Shown here: one piece after another, positions 43,834-56,918 of the stretch | How the letters are laid out: every line of letters starts with the position of its first letter | Numbering within the stretch: position 1 is the first letter of the stretch | Source: Hymenoscyphus infarciens | Taxonomy: Eukaryota > Ascomycota > Leotiomycetes > Helotiales > Helotiaceae | Assembly: GCA_001414345.1 (NCBI GenBank) | Contig: LLCB01000272.1 | Span: 1-64,000, forward strand | DNA length: 64,000 nt | Direction of reading: 5' to 3' | Made by a program: the position numbers and the translations under genes | Notes under the pieces: model-generated | What the model was told of the DNA's origin: nothing | The model's input: only the letters and a program-made list of their open reading frames with translations | Database searches by the model: none

Positions 43834-45772
43834 ATAATCAAAAAAAGCTTTAAACTTTTCTAATATAGTAGTCGCCAAAGACTCTTCCCTGCTTTGATCG
43901 TGACGGTCGAGGTAGCGGCTAGCTGATGGATTGAATAGATTGATAGATTGGTAACGCTAGGGGAGGTGCTTCTTCGCCGAGCGCGATGAGGTGCCACCCA
44001 TTTGGTGGGCACGGTGGGACAAGCGTGGTAGCGATAAAGATGATTGGCTACTCGATACTGTCCAAGGTGAATATAGTGATATCTAGAGTGAAGTGGAGCC
44101 GCGGCAACACTCAAGAGCCGAGAAAGTGGGTCCACCCCCACACCCACCGCACCTTTTTGAATCAAAATAACACGAATGGTTTCCAACAAATCCACCAATT
44201 ACACGACCGAACGCCTATTGGTGGTGCGGCATTGCTGGCTCGATCAGCGTCGCTCGATTTCTCGACGATAGCTTTGTTCCTTAACGCCAGGTTCATTACC
44301 ATACGGGATCCCTCGGGAGTATGGAGCTTAGGGATGCGAAGCTCTGGTGCCCTTCCTTAGTCGACTAAGTAAGGTTACCCAGAGGCAGAGTAGGATTACA
44401 CAGATTGAGTGGAGTGGAGACTTAAGTGACTCGACGATACTTAATCTGTCCGAACTGTTGCCAGTTTGAGTGCTCGTTTCTTTTTTTTTGTTTTTTTGGT
44501 GTTGTTGTTTTTAAATCGCTTAGCGAGACCCACTTTTACAGACGTGAATTTTGCGCCAGCCTCGATGCTTTTCTCGTCGCGGATTCTTTTGATGATTCAA
44601 GGGTGGTTGGAGGTTGTGCAAATTCAGGACACTCTCCTTCAATTGCTCGAGAAAAATTAAGAAAAGCAAGTCGCTTGCCCCAAATGAATGGAAGGATTAA
44701 AGACCCATTCTTTCAACTGCGGGCACACATTTATAAGTTTAGGTACTGCCTTAAATGCATGTTGCAGGCTGGGCTTAAAATTTCCAGACAGCGGAAGACA
44801 AGCCTTCCCCTCGGCTTGAGATAAGTATGCCAAGTTACCAGATGAAAAGGAAAACTGATCTTGTATGCTTTATTCATTGTGGAATTGACCAATTACGTTA
44901 CTACTTTATAAAACTCAGTAGTAATTCTAGTAACTCAAGCAATTAAATCCTACTGTTTGAGAATATCTAGAGCAAGTAGATTGAGTAGAAAAAGTCTCGA
45001 ATGTTGCAAAAGTACAGAGTATTAGCTACTTCTCCCTTTACCTTTTCTTTAATACAGAAATCCTAGACGATAGAAGATTTGAGTCCTTTTAATAAAGTAT
45101 AGAGCTTGAGTATAGCGAATCTAGAACAGGTCAAATCTATGATTGGCGAATAAAGTATACCAGATCCTCATCTTCCATCTCGACCGCCCCACGCGTTCCT
45201 CGTTATCAATCTCCATCCTTCGCTCTACCACCTAAACCTACGTAAACTCAGTGAAGCTGAGGTTCGCTTCACCAGGCGCAATATCAGCGAGGCACGCCTC
45301 ACGTTTCCTTGTATTGCCACCAATCTCAAAGACCTCTCTTCAAGCAGGAGAATCAAAACACCCCGTCACATCATAATTGCAGACAAAAAAGAGATAATGT
45401 AGACATATTTATTTTCTACAATAATCCTTCTTCTCTCCCTCTCCCATTTTTTTTTTTGGCAAAAAAAAAGAAACAGCCCTATGACTAGCCACTTCACACC
45501 GCGGTGTATTGCACAATATTTTTCTCGCGCCGTTATGCATGATTCAGCAAAGTAAAGGTATACCGGAAGTACAAAGATTCATCTAAATCATGAACCCTCG
45601 CCTCCCAAACTTCCGGTGCCGCCAAAGTCCAATTTTACCTCTCCCTGGTAACTAACTACCAAGAACAATTCAACTCCCCTAGCCATGCCATCCACACCTC
45701 CAACACCACCCATGCTTCGATTCGTATCGCGTTCAGTGTCTAAAAACACAAACCTCTGTAAATTCGCAATTC
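43834..45772. other. Right flank of island 2; no supportable gene
   Basis: Normal composition resumes. Overlapping opposite-strand frames at 43860-44360 and a plus frame at 44426-44824 (with a T-rich low-complexity start) have no support. A palindrome CTTAGTCGACTAAG lies at about 44356-44369. 45400-45770 is probably the 3' UTR of UBP12. Confidence 0.4.
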
Positions 45773-48700
45773 TCATTCTATCTTCAACTCTTCACCTTCC
45801 TCGACGTGAATCTCGGTAGCTGGTTCCTCGATGTCTTCTCCATTGAGACTGGGGTGCACGTTAAATTCGGGGCGTTGGTTGGCTAGTAAATCCTCATGAA
45901 GACCAAGGACCCCAAGTTGTTGTTGTTCGTCCATATCGGGCACTGGGCTATGGTCGACGTAAGACTCTTCAAGACTGGCACTTTCGAACTCGGCCAAACG
46001 ATCAGCTCTCGAGCCCGAGCTCGCCGAAGAGTTGAACTGGCCTCTATCGCTACGGCCATCATCCATTTCATCCGAGCCAGTACCGGAAACGATGTTTTCG
46101 CCTCGAGCCGCACCCAAGGAACCAAAACTCCATGGATGCGGTTGAATCAAGTCGTCAAGGCCGACCGGACCGAGCTGGTTATAATCATCAACGTTGCTGA
46201 AGTTCATCCCGTCATCGCCCATCTCAATACCCTCGTCTTCTTCGATGCTGCTTTGAATTGGATTATTGTCCAACATAGTAGCATCGTTGACCTCGTTGTC
46301 TTCGTGGGTTTGGTAGGGAGGCAGACTCTCAATTGCGGAAGATGTACTCATCATACCCGCATTAGCCGAACCATGATTTGGTTGACGGTGAGCTGCTTCT
46401 ACTCCTGTCAAGGCGCTCGACGACCCACGAAAGGTATTTCCGACGAGGCGCTGTCCTTCCCCCGATTCCATTGCATCGTCATCAGCGGCTTGTAGATTTT
46501 CAAAGTCCTCAAAAATCTTTTGGAATCTTTCTCCACCTAGTGGTACCTCTGATCTTCGTCGATAGAAAAGCAGATATGCAGCCTGAGTAACGACAGCATG
46601 CGCATCCTTGATTTTAGAGACTGAAGAGTCTAAGGAATAAATTAGTCAATAGGAAATTTATAGATCCGGTTCCGACTTACCATTGTATTCGTACCACTCG
46701 CCGTCGATGAAGCTTTTCGCGAAAGCGGTGTAGTGACCACCTCCAAGCCCACCCCAATGATCGTCGACTGCAATAAGGTCGTAGATCTCTTGCTTTCCGT
46801 CTTCTTTTTCAAAGACACGGGAAGAAAGATCAAGGCCCTCGATTGGGAAATCGACCATAACATCGAGTTTATCCCGGCGTACACCACTCGAGCTAAATCG
46901 TTTGAGATGAATGACAAGAATGTCAGGGGCCTTCCAGAGATCCAACTTTTTACTTGCTCGGCGATGTTCCTTGCAGCGAGGACAGTACCAAGTATCATTT
47001 TCCGATAGGATTTCCTCCTTGCCAAATTCGTTCAGGCAGTCATCCAAGGTAATGCCATTCTTGCGACGCTGCACGCGTGCCTTTTTCTTTGCTTCGAGTT
47101 CGGGGTCTGCAAGGGTAGGTATATTGCTGATAGTATCGCAGCCACGCATATCTTGACCGTTACCATCGTACATGGCCTCCCAGGCATCGGCATTCCAATC
47201 AACGACAATTCCTTCACCAAGGCGGATAAGCGGTCCTTCGTCTACAGTTTCCTCGTCGATTTCGTTGTCGCCATCTGTGAATGCCCGACGCTGGTTGCCC
47301 TTTTTTGAGTAAGTTTTCATTTTACGATTGCGACGCTTGCTGCCACCTACTCTGACCCCAGCTCTTGATCGGACGGGAAGAGCCTAGTCTTCGTCAGAAA
47401 ACCACCAATCAAGAATGAAGCTGTGCCGATTTGGGTGGGAAATATTTTAGGAAAAGTTCAGACTTACTTTAGATATGGTTGGGCCAGGAGCAGAAAGCTC
47501 ATCCTCACTAGACTCTTCATTCATCCGTGTAGGTTGGTTTGATAATGCAACAGAATCACCTTCGTTACTGGTCTCCGATCTAGCTCGGGTACTTGATCCA
47601 TCAGATCCATCAACAGAAGGTTGCTGTGATTGCGGAATCCTGTCTTCCAGTGGAGGGTATGCTTTATCGTCATCAACGACGTTCCATCCCGATGGAATCA
47701 TCACGTTTGGGGTCGAGAAGTAGTTTAGTTGAAACATGTTTTGGAGCGAAGGGTTTAGGTATGATCCAGGAATCATAAACTTTGGTCGTTGCTTATGAAA
47801 ATCTTTCAAAGGCAAACTATCAAACATGTCAGTAAAACAATCACGTCCGAAGCCTGGGCTACCTTACGATTCTTGATCTACGTTCTGAGGATTTTCATCA
47901 TCGGCTTTCTCTGCCGCAGCGGAAGCGGAAGTCACATTCGAGTCATTCATGGTAACATCCACAAGCTCATCTTCGCCATCAATCGAGGTTGCAACTACCT
48001 TGCTGCCTCCAGATGAATCAGCGTCAGATCCAGTAGTAAGGACAATATCTGGATCAACACCATCCGAAACACTGGCATCTGCCTCGTCTTCTTCTGTGGA
48101 GAATTCGTTAGACGTGCTGAACGTTGCGACTTTCTCGAGAACCTTTCTCTTCATCATTTCGAGGTCTCGAGCCTATACAGTGTTAGTAATAGTGATACAG
48201 CATTTTGTTGGTCGATCAGGGCACATACCTCTGTACGACTAACGACAATGAAATGTGGCGCAGGAGTAACAATCCACTGCTTCTTGAATCTGCTGGTGCG
48301 CTCGGGATTTGGTCTGCGGTGAAAGACTGGTACGAGCATGCTATCCGCCATTGGATCATTCCAGTGTGGTATGACATCCTCCATATCAGTCGACCCGTAG
48401 TTCAACACAGATTTTTGTTTCTTGGCCTTTTTTACTGGTGGCCAATTGGTTGGCTTAGCCTCCAATTCATAGACCGCACAGATATCGTTGCCTGATATCT
48501 CATCCGAGGCCACTAGTGTGTCGTCGTGGATCTTGTAGAATTTGCTCTTGAACTCCTCGGCAGCAAACAATCTGTTGACTGGTACGCCAACTCGTTTACT
48601 AATGAACTCTTTCATATTAAAAATGCTGCCTTGCTTATCCATATCAACCTGAATGATAACAGGGGTGTCATTCAGGGGAAAGTAATAAACCATATGATGC

Positions 48701-51316
48701 CAGGAATTTTCGATGGGTAGTTGCATTGTTAAAGTGTTGAAAGGATCAAAGGTGATGCTCACTTTTGAGCAGTGAGGGCAAACTAGAGTCGATTTGTACA
48801 TTCCAGTAAACAGATCTGCAATGACCGAGTCGTCGCGTTTCCTGGTAATGTCCCAGACTTTCTCTGCCATTTCTCGGATTGCTTGTGGGTTGTTGATCAT
48901 CTCATCCGTCGAGTCTGGTTTCTCGATGTAAGGTTTCTTCTTAACACGACTCAAGTCTTCTTGCAAACCGTCAAGAAGGAAGCCAAGGAATTCCTGGGAG
49001 TCTTGCTGGCCGTAGCCGGAGAAAGATGGAGCATATTTCCCAATGGTGTTCTTGAAGTTGCGGGGGGCCGTTGATGTTGGTACTGGGTCCTTGTAGAATT
49101 CCTGCAAGAGACGTGCATAGGCTATAGCAACTTCCCCATTGTTTCCGAGAGGATTGTCGCAATTCAACTCTTCAGTTGCAGCCCCGGTCAAGAAGTATTT
49201 GGAAAGCTCCTCCACGCTTCGGACACACTGGAGAGCGGAATTCATGTAACATGTGTTTCCAAGATTACTTAGACCGACTGTCCCAAGAGTTCTACCGTTC
49301 TTTGTTCTGCCTCGTGTCATCATGCCTGGGGCTGGACTATTTCCACGGCTAACGGGTGCGCTCTGGGAAGTACCGATGGGCGAGAGAGCGGCAGACTTGG
49401 GGTGTTTACCACCAAAAAAATTGACACTAAAGTTAGAAACGAACGAATGTGTCTTGGCATCTACCTCCTCATCAATTACGATGGTTTGGGACTCTGCCAA
49501 CCCGACAATGGACAAAGTCATATTGCCATTGTAATTTGCATTCGCACTAACGTCTTGCTGGTCGACCAACTCTCTTTGGCTCCCCTTTTCCAGCTCGGTC
49601 AACGAGGGCAAGTCCAACAAGAGTTGCGTCCACGAGTCTTGGGGTTGCTGAACAGATGTGCTGTTTTCTTGATTCGGAGAATTAGGACGTGATGATGGTG
49701 GTGTTGCAGCATTTGGGATAGGCGCAGAGGTATTGGCAGCGGGTTGTTGTCGTGGCACACGCCAAATTCGTACCTTTTTCGATTTTTCGATGCTCGTCTT
49801 GGCTTTTATCTTCTCCAGAAACTCAACGTATTTTGTAGACGTGCTCAGGATCAAAACTGGAGCTTTAGGATTTTCGGCTTTGAGCTTTTGGGGGAGCAAT
49901 ATCGGGTTTTGTTCTCCCCATAGCCTATGGATTGTGAAGATTGGTGGATTTAACTCGTATTGCACATTGGGAAGGCCGTGTTTGTCGGGGTTTGTGTTAT
50001 GGGCATAACGCACAATGGGTACTGTTCCAGGCATGATGCCATACCATTCTACGATCATGTCCCAAGCATCTTTAGGGAACATTTCGAAGTGCTCAGGCCG
50101 GTTCATACCAACCTTGAGTTGCGCAAATCGAACTCCCTCGGCATCTGTGATAATCTGCTGGATGATATCGGAATTATCCACGGGTCCAATCTCCCCTTCT
50201 GGCTCAACTTTGCTCTTCTGCCTTGCCTCTGTGCCTCGATCGGTCACTCGTTTGAGCCAAAGCTTAGATACCAGGAAAGATTCATCTCCCTCTTGCGGTT
50301 GGCCTTCCAGAGCTGCGGTCGCCAGGGTGCTCACAGTTTTGATCTGGTGATCGATGGGAGGCATGTCTGTAAGTTCAAGTCAGCTAGGTTGAAAGGAACA
50401 GTGATTAGATATGCGAACCTGTGCGAGGTTGGCTTGTTTGGGCGGTAGACTTCTCTTCCTCGGCAGAGCCATTGGGCGGGACAATTCCAGCCGCTTCTGC
50501 AGGGAGAGTTTGCGTGAGGTTGGTTGGGGACTTCTCATCTTGTACCTCTTCGGATGGTGGAGCGGTGACCATCTCGACATCCTCTTTCTGGCTCGAGACC
50601 ACATCAGTTTCCTCTAGGTCTGAGGCCCGTCTCTTCAACGGCGAGGAGGACCGCTGTGTTCCATCTGCAGCTCCTCCCATCATTGCCTTACGAGAATGTG
50701 TGTTGTAAGTATCCAAGTCGTTGGGGGCAAGTGAGGCTGCTCGTTGCGCGGCTGACGAATCGACGCCGCCTTCGGTGTCGATGGAAAGACCAGCGTATGC
50801 TGCACTGGGCGAGCTCGCCGCAGATGAGATGCAGTCGGGACCAGACAGAGTCGACGCGCTTTGCAGGTGTGATGGTATATGAGGAGGAAGGGTGGATTCC
50901 GAATCGGGGACTTCGATTTGGGGCGGGTCGCGGGGTGGTAGCGACTCTTCCACCGACCTCAGAGGGCTGTCTGGGTTCTGGTTCTGGTCTGGATCAGGAG
51001 TTGTATGGTGGGGCGAGAGCTTTCGTTTCTTTGTAGAAGACGCCGTGGTGATGCGAGCTGCCCTTGCAGCTCTGTGTTGACCTCTTGGGAGTAGGGGTGG
51101 GAGAAGAGCGCGGTGGGAGTTGGGTGGTTCCTCAGAGGAGATTTGAAGAGGGGTGCTGCAGAGGGACCGGCAGCATAAATTTATGGCCCTGAATAGGAGG
51201 ATGGCTGCATCGAGATTGAATTGAATGCAGCGTGGTAGGGTTGGTGAATACTTTGGAGGGCGAGGGCGAGGTTGAGGTTGAGGTTGAGGTGTTGTGTAGT
51301 CGGGGGGGGGTTTCAA
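45773..51316 (-). CDS. UBP12: Ubiquitin-specific protease, UBP12/USP15-like
   Basis: Cysteine protease that removes ubiquitin from substrates. Six minus-strand exons, 50419-51316, 48229-50366, 47868-48172, 47468-47816, 46681-47383 and 45773-46629, join in frame (introns 50-84 nt, GT-AG) to 1749 residues. Order: disordered Pro/Ser N-terminus with KKRK and LKRR patches; DUSP domain (about 330-430); ubiquitin-like part; USP Cys box [17 protein letters not shown] with the nucleophile near 672; [21 protein letters not shown]; zinc pairs CPHC and CPRC; an acidic insertion splitting the catalytic domain, typical of this subfamily; His box [11 protein letters not shown] near 1447; final [24 protein letters not shown]; acidic tail. 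The first ATG at 51316 is used; a later MM at about 50680 is a credible alternative start, since the first 200 residues are low-complexity. Confidence 0.94.
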
Positions 51317-53243
51317 TAGAATAGAATACTAGTAGCGCTCTGTTCTCTGCGCAAGGCAAGGTAGAGAGAGTTTGGTGTTGAGTCGTAGTCCAGGGTACTG
51401 ATGCACTGGTAGGTGGTAGGCAAGCGAAGACTGATCCTGGAGAGAAAGAGGTACCTGACCGTAGCAGCAGGCACCCAATACAGTCGCGGCACTTTGGCAA
51501 AGATGAGAAATCAATTTCCAGTCGCGAGTTCAAATTCAATGTCAAGTGGCAGATCAGCTTTGGTGGAATTGTTGCTGTAGTTCGGTCGATCTTCAGTTGC
51601 GCGTGGTGGGTGGGCAGGTCAAGACTTCAAGGTCACCATGTTTGGGAGTTGAGCCTCAAGGTCCCGTACATATTCCATAAACTATATATGCCTTTTGCCA
51701 TCTTTGTTTACTGCTCTTGCTGTTTCAAGATGTGCGTCTGTAAATTCCGTTGCTTTCCATCGTGGTCCTTTCAAAGAAAGGCTGGAAATGAATACCAGTA
51801 CCGCTTGGAGAGTTAACAGCTATCTTTCTTTCTTGCCTAGTACGAAAGCTACTCATTTGTGCCTTCTTCTGTCCTCACTACCACTTCATACATCTTCTTC
51901 CTCCTGGTAGCCGCACATGCAAAGCCTTTGCAAGCTTTAAATTTCCCTCTGTCCATTCTTGACCTTTATCTATCAGTCTATGTATTCCTCCCACCAGGAT
52001 AAGCTCAACCCCCTTTTGGCTTTTAGCCATCTTAACCGTATCCCCCCCTTTATTCTTGGAAAAGATTTCATTTTGGTTGAATTGTTCATTGTCCAGACTG
52101 AACTCTCTTATGTACAATCACGTGTTTGAACTCTTCATCACCTTGGTACAACTTCAAAGCGACTGGTGAATCTCTAGACGCACAAGTAAGAGAAACTGGA
52201 TACAAAGGAGGAACAGTCTCATTCTTGTCTTTGATATATCACGTGACTATGTTACCCTTTCAGTGTCAGGATCTCTCAAAGTCAGTATCTTCCTCACCTG
52301 TGTTGGATCCAACACCTGATGTCCATGCTTTTGCCAAAGCCTGATTTGTCTATTTCTCTGATGTTGATTCAAAGAAAAAGAGGGGAAAAGAAAAGGTTCT
52401 GGGGAAGTTTACTTGAAAAGTAAAAATCAGGATTATATTCGTATAATATTGTTCTCTAGCCATTTTCGGAAAATAGTATAGAAAGAAGGATCTTACACAA
52501 GGATTCGTGAAAGATGTAAATAAACCTGGAAGAGAAGAAGACATAATTACAGAGCAGACGAAATATAAAATCGAACTCCCGTCCTTACTTCCTGCCTAGG
52601 TAAATTAAAATTTCTTCCATTTTATTTACACTAATACGAAGTAATTTTGGGTCCGTAAACTCTACACCATTTTTTTACAACTTTATTGATGACGGGAACG
52701 CTCCCGTCTTATCTTTCATTCAATATATATAAATGAACTACTACTAAATAAATTTTAAGTCCAATTATTCTTTAGTTTTGATGCTGTGAGTCTGCGAGGC
52801 GGTCTGTAATCTGCAAGGATAGCTGTGGCACAGCCTCGCCTGTGGCTTGCCTCTTGACCACACATCCCCACGATCTTTACGAGGCCACAACGTTATTCGT
52901 CCGCTTTACGCTTTTACGCCTAGACTATCATTCGGCGAGACTATGGCAGCCTTGCCGGGAAACCATTCATGGTATTGTAAGCATGAGCAACCCCGTCATA
53001 GGTCTCGCTGCAGCTATACATTCAGGCCGCTTGAGCTGTAGATTTCCTAGTTCTGACTAGAATACGAAACTAGATGAATTGCCTCGTTCATTCCCTCTCA
53101 CCGAAGTGATTCAATCCGGCATACCCACATTATTCAGGCACAGTAAGAATACCTAGCTTGCAGTTGATATATAAGGTCTTCTTTCTCCTCTTCTCTTTCC
53201 ATCTTGTCAGCCTCCAAAGCACTCCATTCTGCACAACACCATC
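51317..53243. promoter_or_regulatory. Divergent intergenic region between UBP12 and the BCS1-type gene
   Basis: 1.9 kb with no supportable gene; the short frames at 51610-52544 lack motifs and splice sites. 52380-52780 is AT-rich but retains CA/TG. A short hairpin GACGGGAACGCTCCCGTC lies at about 52690-52708. Confidence 0.4.
53168..53174 (+). promoter_or_regulatory. TATA box of the BCS1-type gene
   Basis: TATATAA within GATATATAAGG, about 70 bp before the ATG at 53244 and followed by a pyrimidine-rich leader (TCTTCTTTCTCCTCTTCTC), the usual core promoter spacing. Confidence 0.5.
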
Positions 53244-55368
53244 ATGAACTCCTGCGATACACAAACGAGGCCAGGTGCCCTGCCAAACGGCTCCGCATCT
53301 CCTGGAATCGACCTCGATCCAAATCAACTCAACCCTCAAACCGCTCTCCTCGAAGCATTTTTCCCTGGCTTCTCTTTCCTTTCCTCAGCACTCTACAGAT
53401 ATGCCCAAATTGACCTCTCACTCTACATTCCCATGTTGTTCGCCCTAGGACTCATAATCTTCGTCACAAGATACTGTTCAGACTGGGCTTGGAAATGCAT
53501 TGAAGCCCATGCCATGTCTAGCGCAGACATCCGGGTGGATGATGAAATCTACAATATGCTCATGGGATGGGTTGCGAACCAACAATTTGCGAAACGAACT
53601 CGACGATTTGTGGCGAACACCAACCTCAATACGAGATCGTGGGCGCTTTGGTCACAAGAAGAGGCAGCGGAAGAGCGAGAACGGTTGGAGGAGGATAGTA
53701 TCAAATTTGATACTGATGGGAATCCGGTTGCTAAGATTGCGGGGCGGCAGGGGAAGGAAGTGAGATTTACGCCGAGTTTTGGGACCCATTATTTTTGGTA
53801 TAAACGACATCTCTTGCTTTTCAAGAGAACCAAAGAGGATTATCAAAATGGTTATGGACCTGTAAGTTGCTTTCCTATTTCGCCCTGTGTGTTCTTGGGC
53901 TCTTTGGGCAGTTTGCTTGGCTATTCTAGAACTTTTGAAACAATAGGTTATATTGTTTTGGGATTTTTTAAACAACGTCGCTCGAGCTTTGCGGCATTCT
54001 TGAAGGCAGTGTGTACGTAAGGGAGAAAACTGACACCAGTTTTGCAATGCAGGTTAGTGAACTAGAGGAGATTTCACTCTGCTGCTTTGGCAGAAACCCA
54101 GCTATTCTTAAGACACTCTTGGAAGAGTGCCGTGCAGATTATCAAAAGGGCGATGAATCTCGAACCGTCATCTATCGCGGTGGAAAAAGAACCGGGTCAG
54201 AAGAAATCGTATGGACTAGATGTATCTCCAGGGCTTCCAGACCATTCTCCACTATTGTACTCGACGAAACTGTCAAGCATAATCTTCTGGACGATATGAG
54301 GGATTATCTTCATCCATACACACGCCGGTGGTAGTAAGTTTGTATCCAAATGGAATATACGTTGTGGCTGCGATGCTAATAAATTCCAGTTCACATCGCG
54401 GCATTCCATATCGCCGTGGTTACTTGCTTTATGGACCTCCAGGAACCGGAAAGAGTTCTCTTAGTTTCGCAATCGCCGGTTATTTCAAACTCAAGATTTA
54501 CATCGTCAGTCTCAACTCCCCCTCAATGGACGAAGAACGCCTCGGGACGCTCTTCTCCGAACTACCAAAACAATGCGTCGTCCTCCTAGAAGATATCGAC
54601 ACCGCAGGTCTAACCTACACTCGCGAAAACAACGAGAGCACCGACGATGCAACCGAGAAACCTGCAAATTCAACACCCAAGAATGGACGTCCCGGAAAAA
54701 TCTCGCTCTCTGCACTTCTCAATATTTTGGACGGTGTGGCTAGCCAAGAGGGACGAATACTGATCATGACAACAAACCATATTGAAAAATTGGATTCGGC
54801 ACTCATTCGTCCAGGAAGAGTCGACATGACCATCAAATTCGACCTAGCATCCACCGAAATGCTCGCCACAATCTTCCGCTCCATTTTCGCAACACTAGAA
54901 GGCGAACTCCCCACATCAGCCCAGAAACTCCCTCGCATTCGATCACCTACCTCCAAATCCTCTTCCAAATCCGCGAAAGAAGCCTTAGACGAGAAACTCC
55001 GTCTCGAAGAAGAAGCACGATTGGAAAAGGAATTCTTGGAGAAGAAGAAGAAAGAGGAAGAGAAGGTGGAGGGATTGAGCAAGGAGTTTTCTGAATCAAT
55101 TCCCGGGCTGGTTTTTAGTCCTGCGGAGATTCAGGGGTATCTTTTGAAGTATAAGAGGGAGCCGGAGAAGGCTGTTAGTGGTGCGAAGGAGTGGGTGAAG
55201 GAGACTATGACTGAGAAGCGGAAACAGGCTGAGAAGGAGAGGAAGGAGGAAGAGGAGAGGGTGAAGAAGGAGAAAGCGGAAAAGAAAGAGGCTGAGGAGA
55301 AGAAGGCTGCTGATGAGAAGAAAATTGAAGAGAAGAAGTCTCTGGTTAATGGTGTGAAAGACGAGTAG
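53244..55368 (+). CDS. BCS1-type AAA ATPase with a charged C-terminal extension
   Basis: AAA protein of the BCS1 family; the founder inserts the Rieske Fe-S protein into complex III at the mitochondrial inner membrane, while filamentous fungi carry several paralogues of unknown role. Exons 53244-53861, 54053-54333 and 54390-55368 join in frame to 625 residues (introns 191 and 56 nt; GTAAGT donors). A membrane anchor (LYIPMLFALGLIIFVTRY, about 72-90) is followed by the BCS1 N-terminal domain, the RRWYSHRGIPYRRGYLLYGP join, Walker A GPPGTGKSS (about 314-322), Walker B CVVLLEDID, an insertion of about 30 residues, then NHIEKLDSALIRPGRVDM. The C-terminus has two Lys/Glu coiled-coil stretches not found in the founder (yeast Bcs1, about 456 residues), so I call it a paralogue rather than BCS1 itself. 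Confidence 0.9.
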
Positions 55369-55599
55369 AGCTGCTGGCTGTAAGAGTATTGAGTCGTAGA
55401 TACCCGCGTCTTCCACCCAATTCGGCAATAGATGAATTATGACCCCCCAGTTTCGTCTACAACTTCTTACCTATGTCTTAAGTGAAACAATACTAGAACA
55501 AAATGTGAAGAGACACCGGACATAGGGAAATGTAACTCTTAAACCAGTAGAAAGATCGCGAGGGGAACAGTGTAGAGTGGTAGGCTCGCGATGGACCAT

Positions 55600-55815
55600 A
55601 GGGGGTGTACTCGTTCGTGAGAAATACTTCATACTTTCCAACACCAAAACACCGGAAATAAGTTCACAAAAGAATTAAGAATTGGCTAGATTTACAAACG
55701 CGCAGAAAGCATTATTATAGGTGGCATCTTATTTCAGGATGTGGTTGAAGCTTTTGTTTTCGTAAATTGGTGTTCCTAAGCACCGAGCATATTCTCACGA
55801 ACGAGTGCACCCCCT
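55600..55815. mobile_element. 216-bp MITE-like inverted-repeat element
   Basis: The left end AGGGGGTGTACTCGTTCGTG and the right end (inverted) AGGGGGTGCACTCGTTCGTG differ by one transition, and a weaker match continues to AACACC about 45 bp inside each end. There is no coding capacity. The left flank is CCATA and the right flank TGTTA; a TA target duplication with one mutated copy is possible but not clear. The family is different from the CAGCGATGTACAC elements of island 1. Confidence 0.65.
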
Positions 55816-55894
55816 GTTAGATAGTAAAAGGGGCAGCAAATCTTTCAGATTTGTACATGCCTACCTCACTCGTTGTTCCGGCTTTCTAGGGCGA

Positions 55895-56075
55895 GTTAAT
55901 AAATTTAATTTAAAGGCTTGGGACAATTTAAAATTAACCTAGATATTTAGAATACTTAACTTCAATTTCCCAAAACCATCTGGGTTGATACTCTAGGTTA
56001 TCTTAGAAACTTAAAACAACCAAAAGTATATACTGCCGCTTTCGTTGTCCATCGCGAGGTAGATAGTTACCCACG
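55895..56075 (+). repeat. Degenerate dispersed repeat, copy A
   Basis: Shares with copy B (56415-56580) the ordered blocks ACAATTTRAWATTAACCTAGATA, a TCCCAAA...GGGT spacer, TATCTAGG/CTCTAGG, and TACTGYCGCTTT.CTTGTC.A.[TC]GCGA. Probably remnants of an old mobile element. Confidence 0.45.
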
Positions 56076-56414
56076 GTTATCGGAACGTGTCACTTCCGAA
56101 AACAATTACCAGGAAAACTGGAAGAAGAAAAATTGAAAACTTGCCAACAAATGTAATCCTCAAAGAACTCTATCTCAGGTAGTATGCTGCTGTAAAGTCT
56201 CACCTTAGAAATAATCGTCTCAAAGAATCAGAACAATTTCTTTAAAAGCAAGAAGTTACGATAACAAAATATTTTAGAACTTGGAGTATTACTTCGAAGG
56301 ACTCGAATACAACTTTCAGGGAGAACGGGGCAAAATCAAAGGCTAGCTTTGAATAGGCTTCGAGTAATTTTCTAAGCAAACTGGCGGTAGATAATAACAG
56401 CGCCAGTAATTATT

Positions 56415-56580
56415 CTTCAGGGTTCAAACAATTTGATATTAACCTAGATAGCTTGGAACAATAAAGTTCGATTATCCCAAAGTATTGGGGTAATATCTAG
56501 GAGAGTGAGGCACAACGAATTATTTACTGTCGCTTTTCTTGTCTACTGCGAAGCAAGGTATTTGTTACTAATTCTTACTC
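56415..56580 (+). repeat. Degenerate dispersed repeat, copy B
   Basis: Partner of copy A in the same orientation, with about 340 bp between them. A third, weaker match (ATTAACCTGGAT ... TTACTGTCCATTGCGA) occurs at about 30575-30645. Confidence 0.45.
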
Positions 56581-56918
56581 ACAGGCCGCAAAGAAGACAA
56601 TGTATGTGTATAAGCGTGAGCAATTAATATCTGGAAATCTAAAGTCTAATCTAAAAGAAAATCCGGTGTCGAACCTGTCTATGTCTAATCCTGTCTAATC
56701 CCATATGTTCATCTATGTGTTAATAATATACAATGAAGCTTGCCCACCGAGCCAACAAATACATCCCCAATCCCCCCCAAGAAGACTAATCACAAAAGAA
56801 ACCAGTCTTCAACCCGAAACCCCCATCAAGAGCCCGGTAGGTATCACAAACAACACCAGTTGTTCCAACTCTTTGTCGCAGAACCCATCAAGATTCGCGA
56901 TTCTGAAGATGCAAATAT

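Larger units (their letters stand above)
55369..56918. other. Intergenic with a MITE-like element and two related degenerate repeats
   Basis: No gene. Besides the inverted-repeat element at 55600-55815, two segments (55895-56075 and 56415-56580) are diverged copies of each other; both are given separately. The rest is AT-rich sequence retaining CA/TG. Confidence 0.5.

Noticed and set aside
43860..44824. Several opposite-strand open frames right of the copia element
   Set aside because: Overlap on both strands, low complexity, no splice sites or motifs; I also found no sign that the copia insertion split a gene.
24685..51316. Functional link between the Doa10 ligase and the UBP12 deubiquitinase
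   Set aside because: They are more than 15 kb apart, separated by gene-poor sequence and a transposon; co-location alone is no evidence for a shared pathway.
52686..52710. Hairpin GACGGGAACGCTCCCGTC as a tRNA arm or terminator
   Set aside because: No cloverleaf or A/B box around it, and factor-independent terminators are not expected in fungal nuclear genes.
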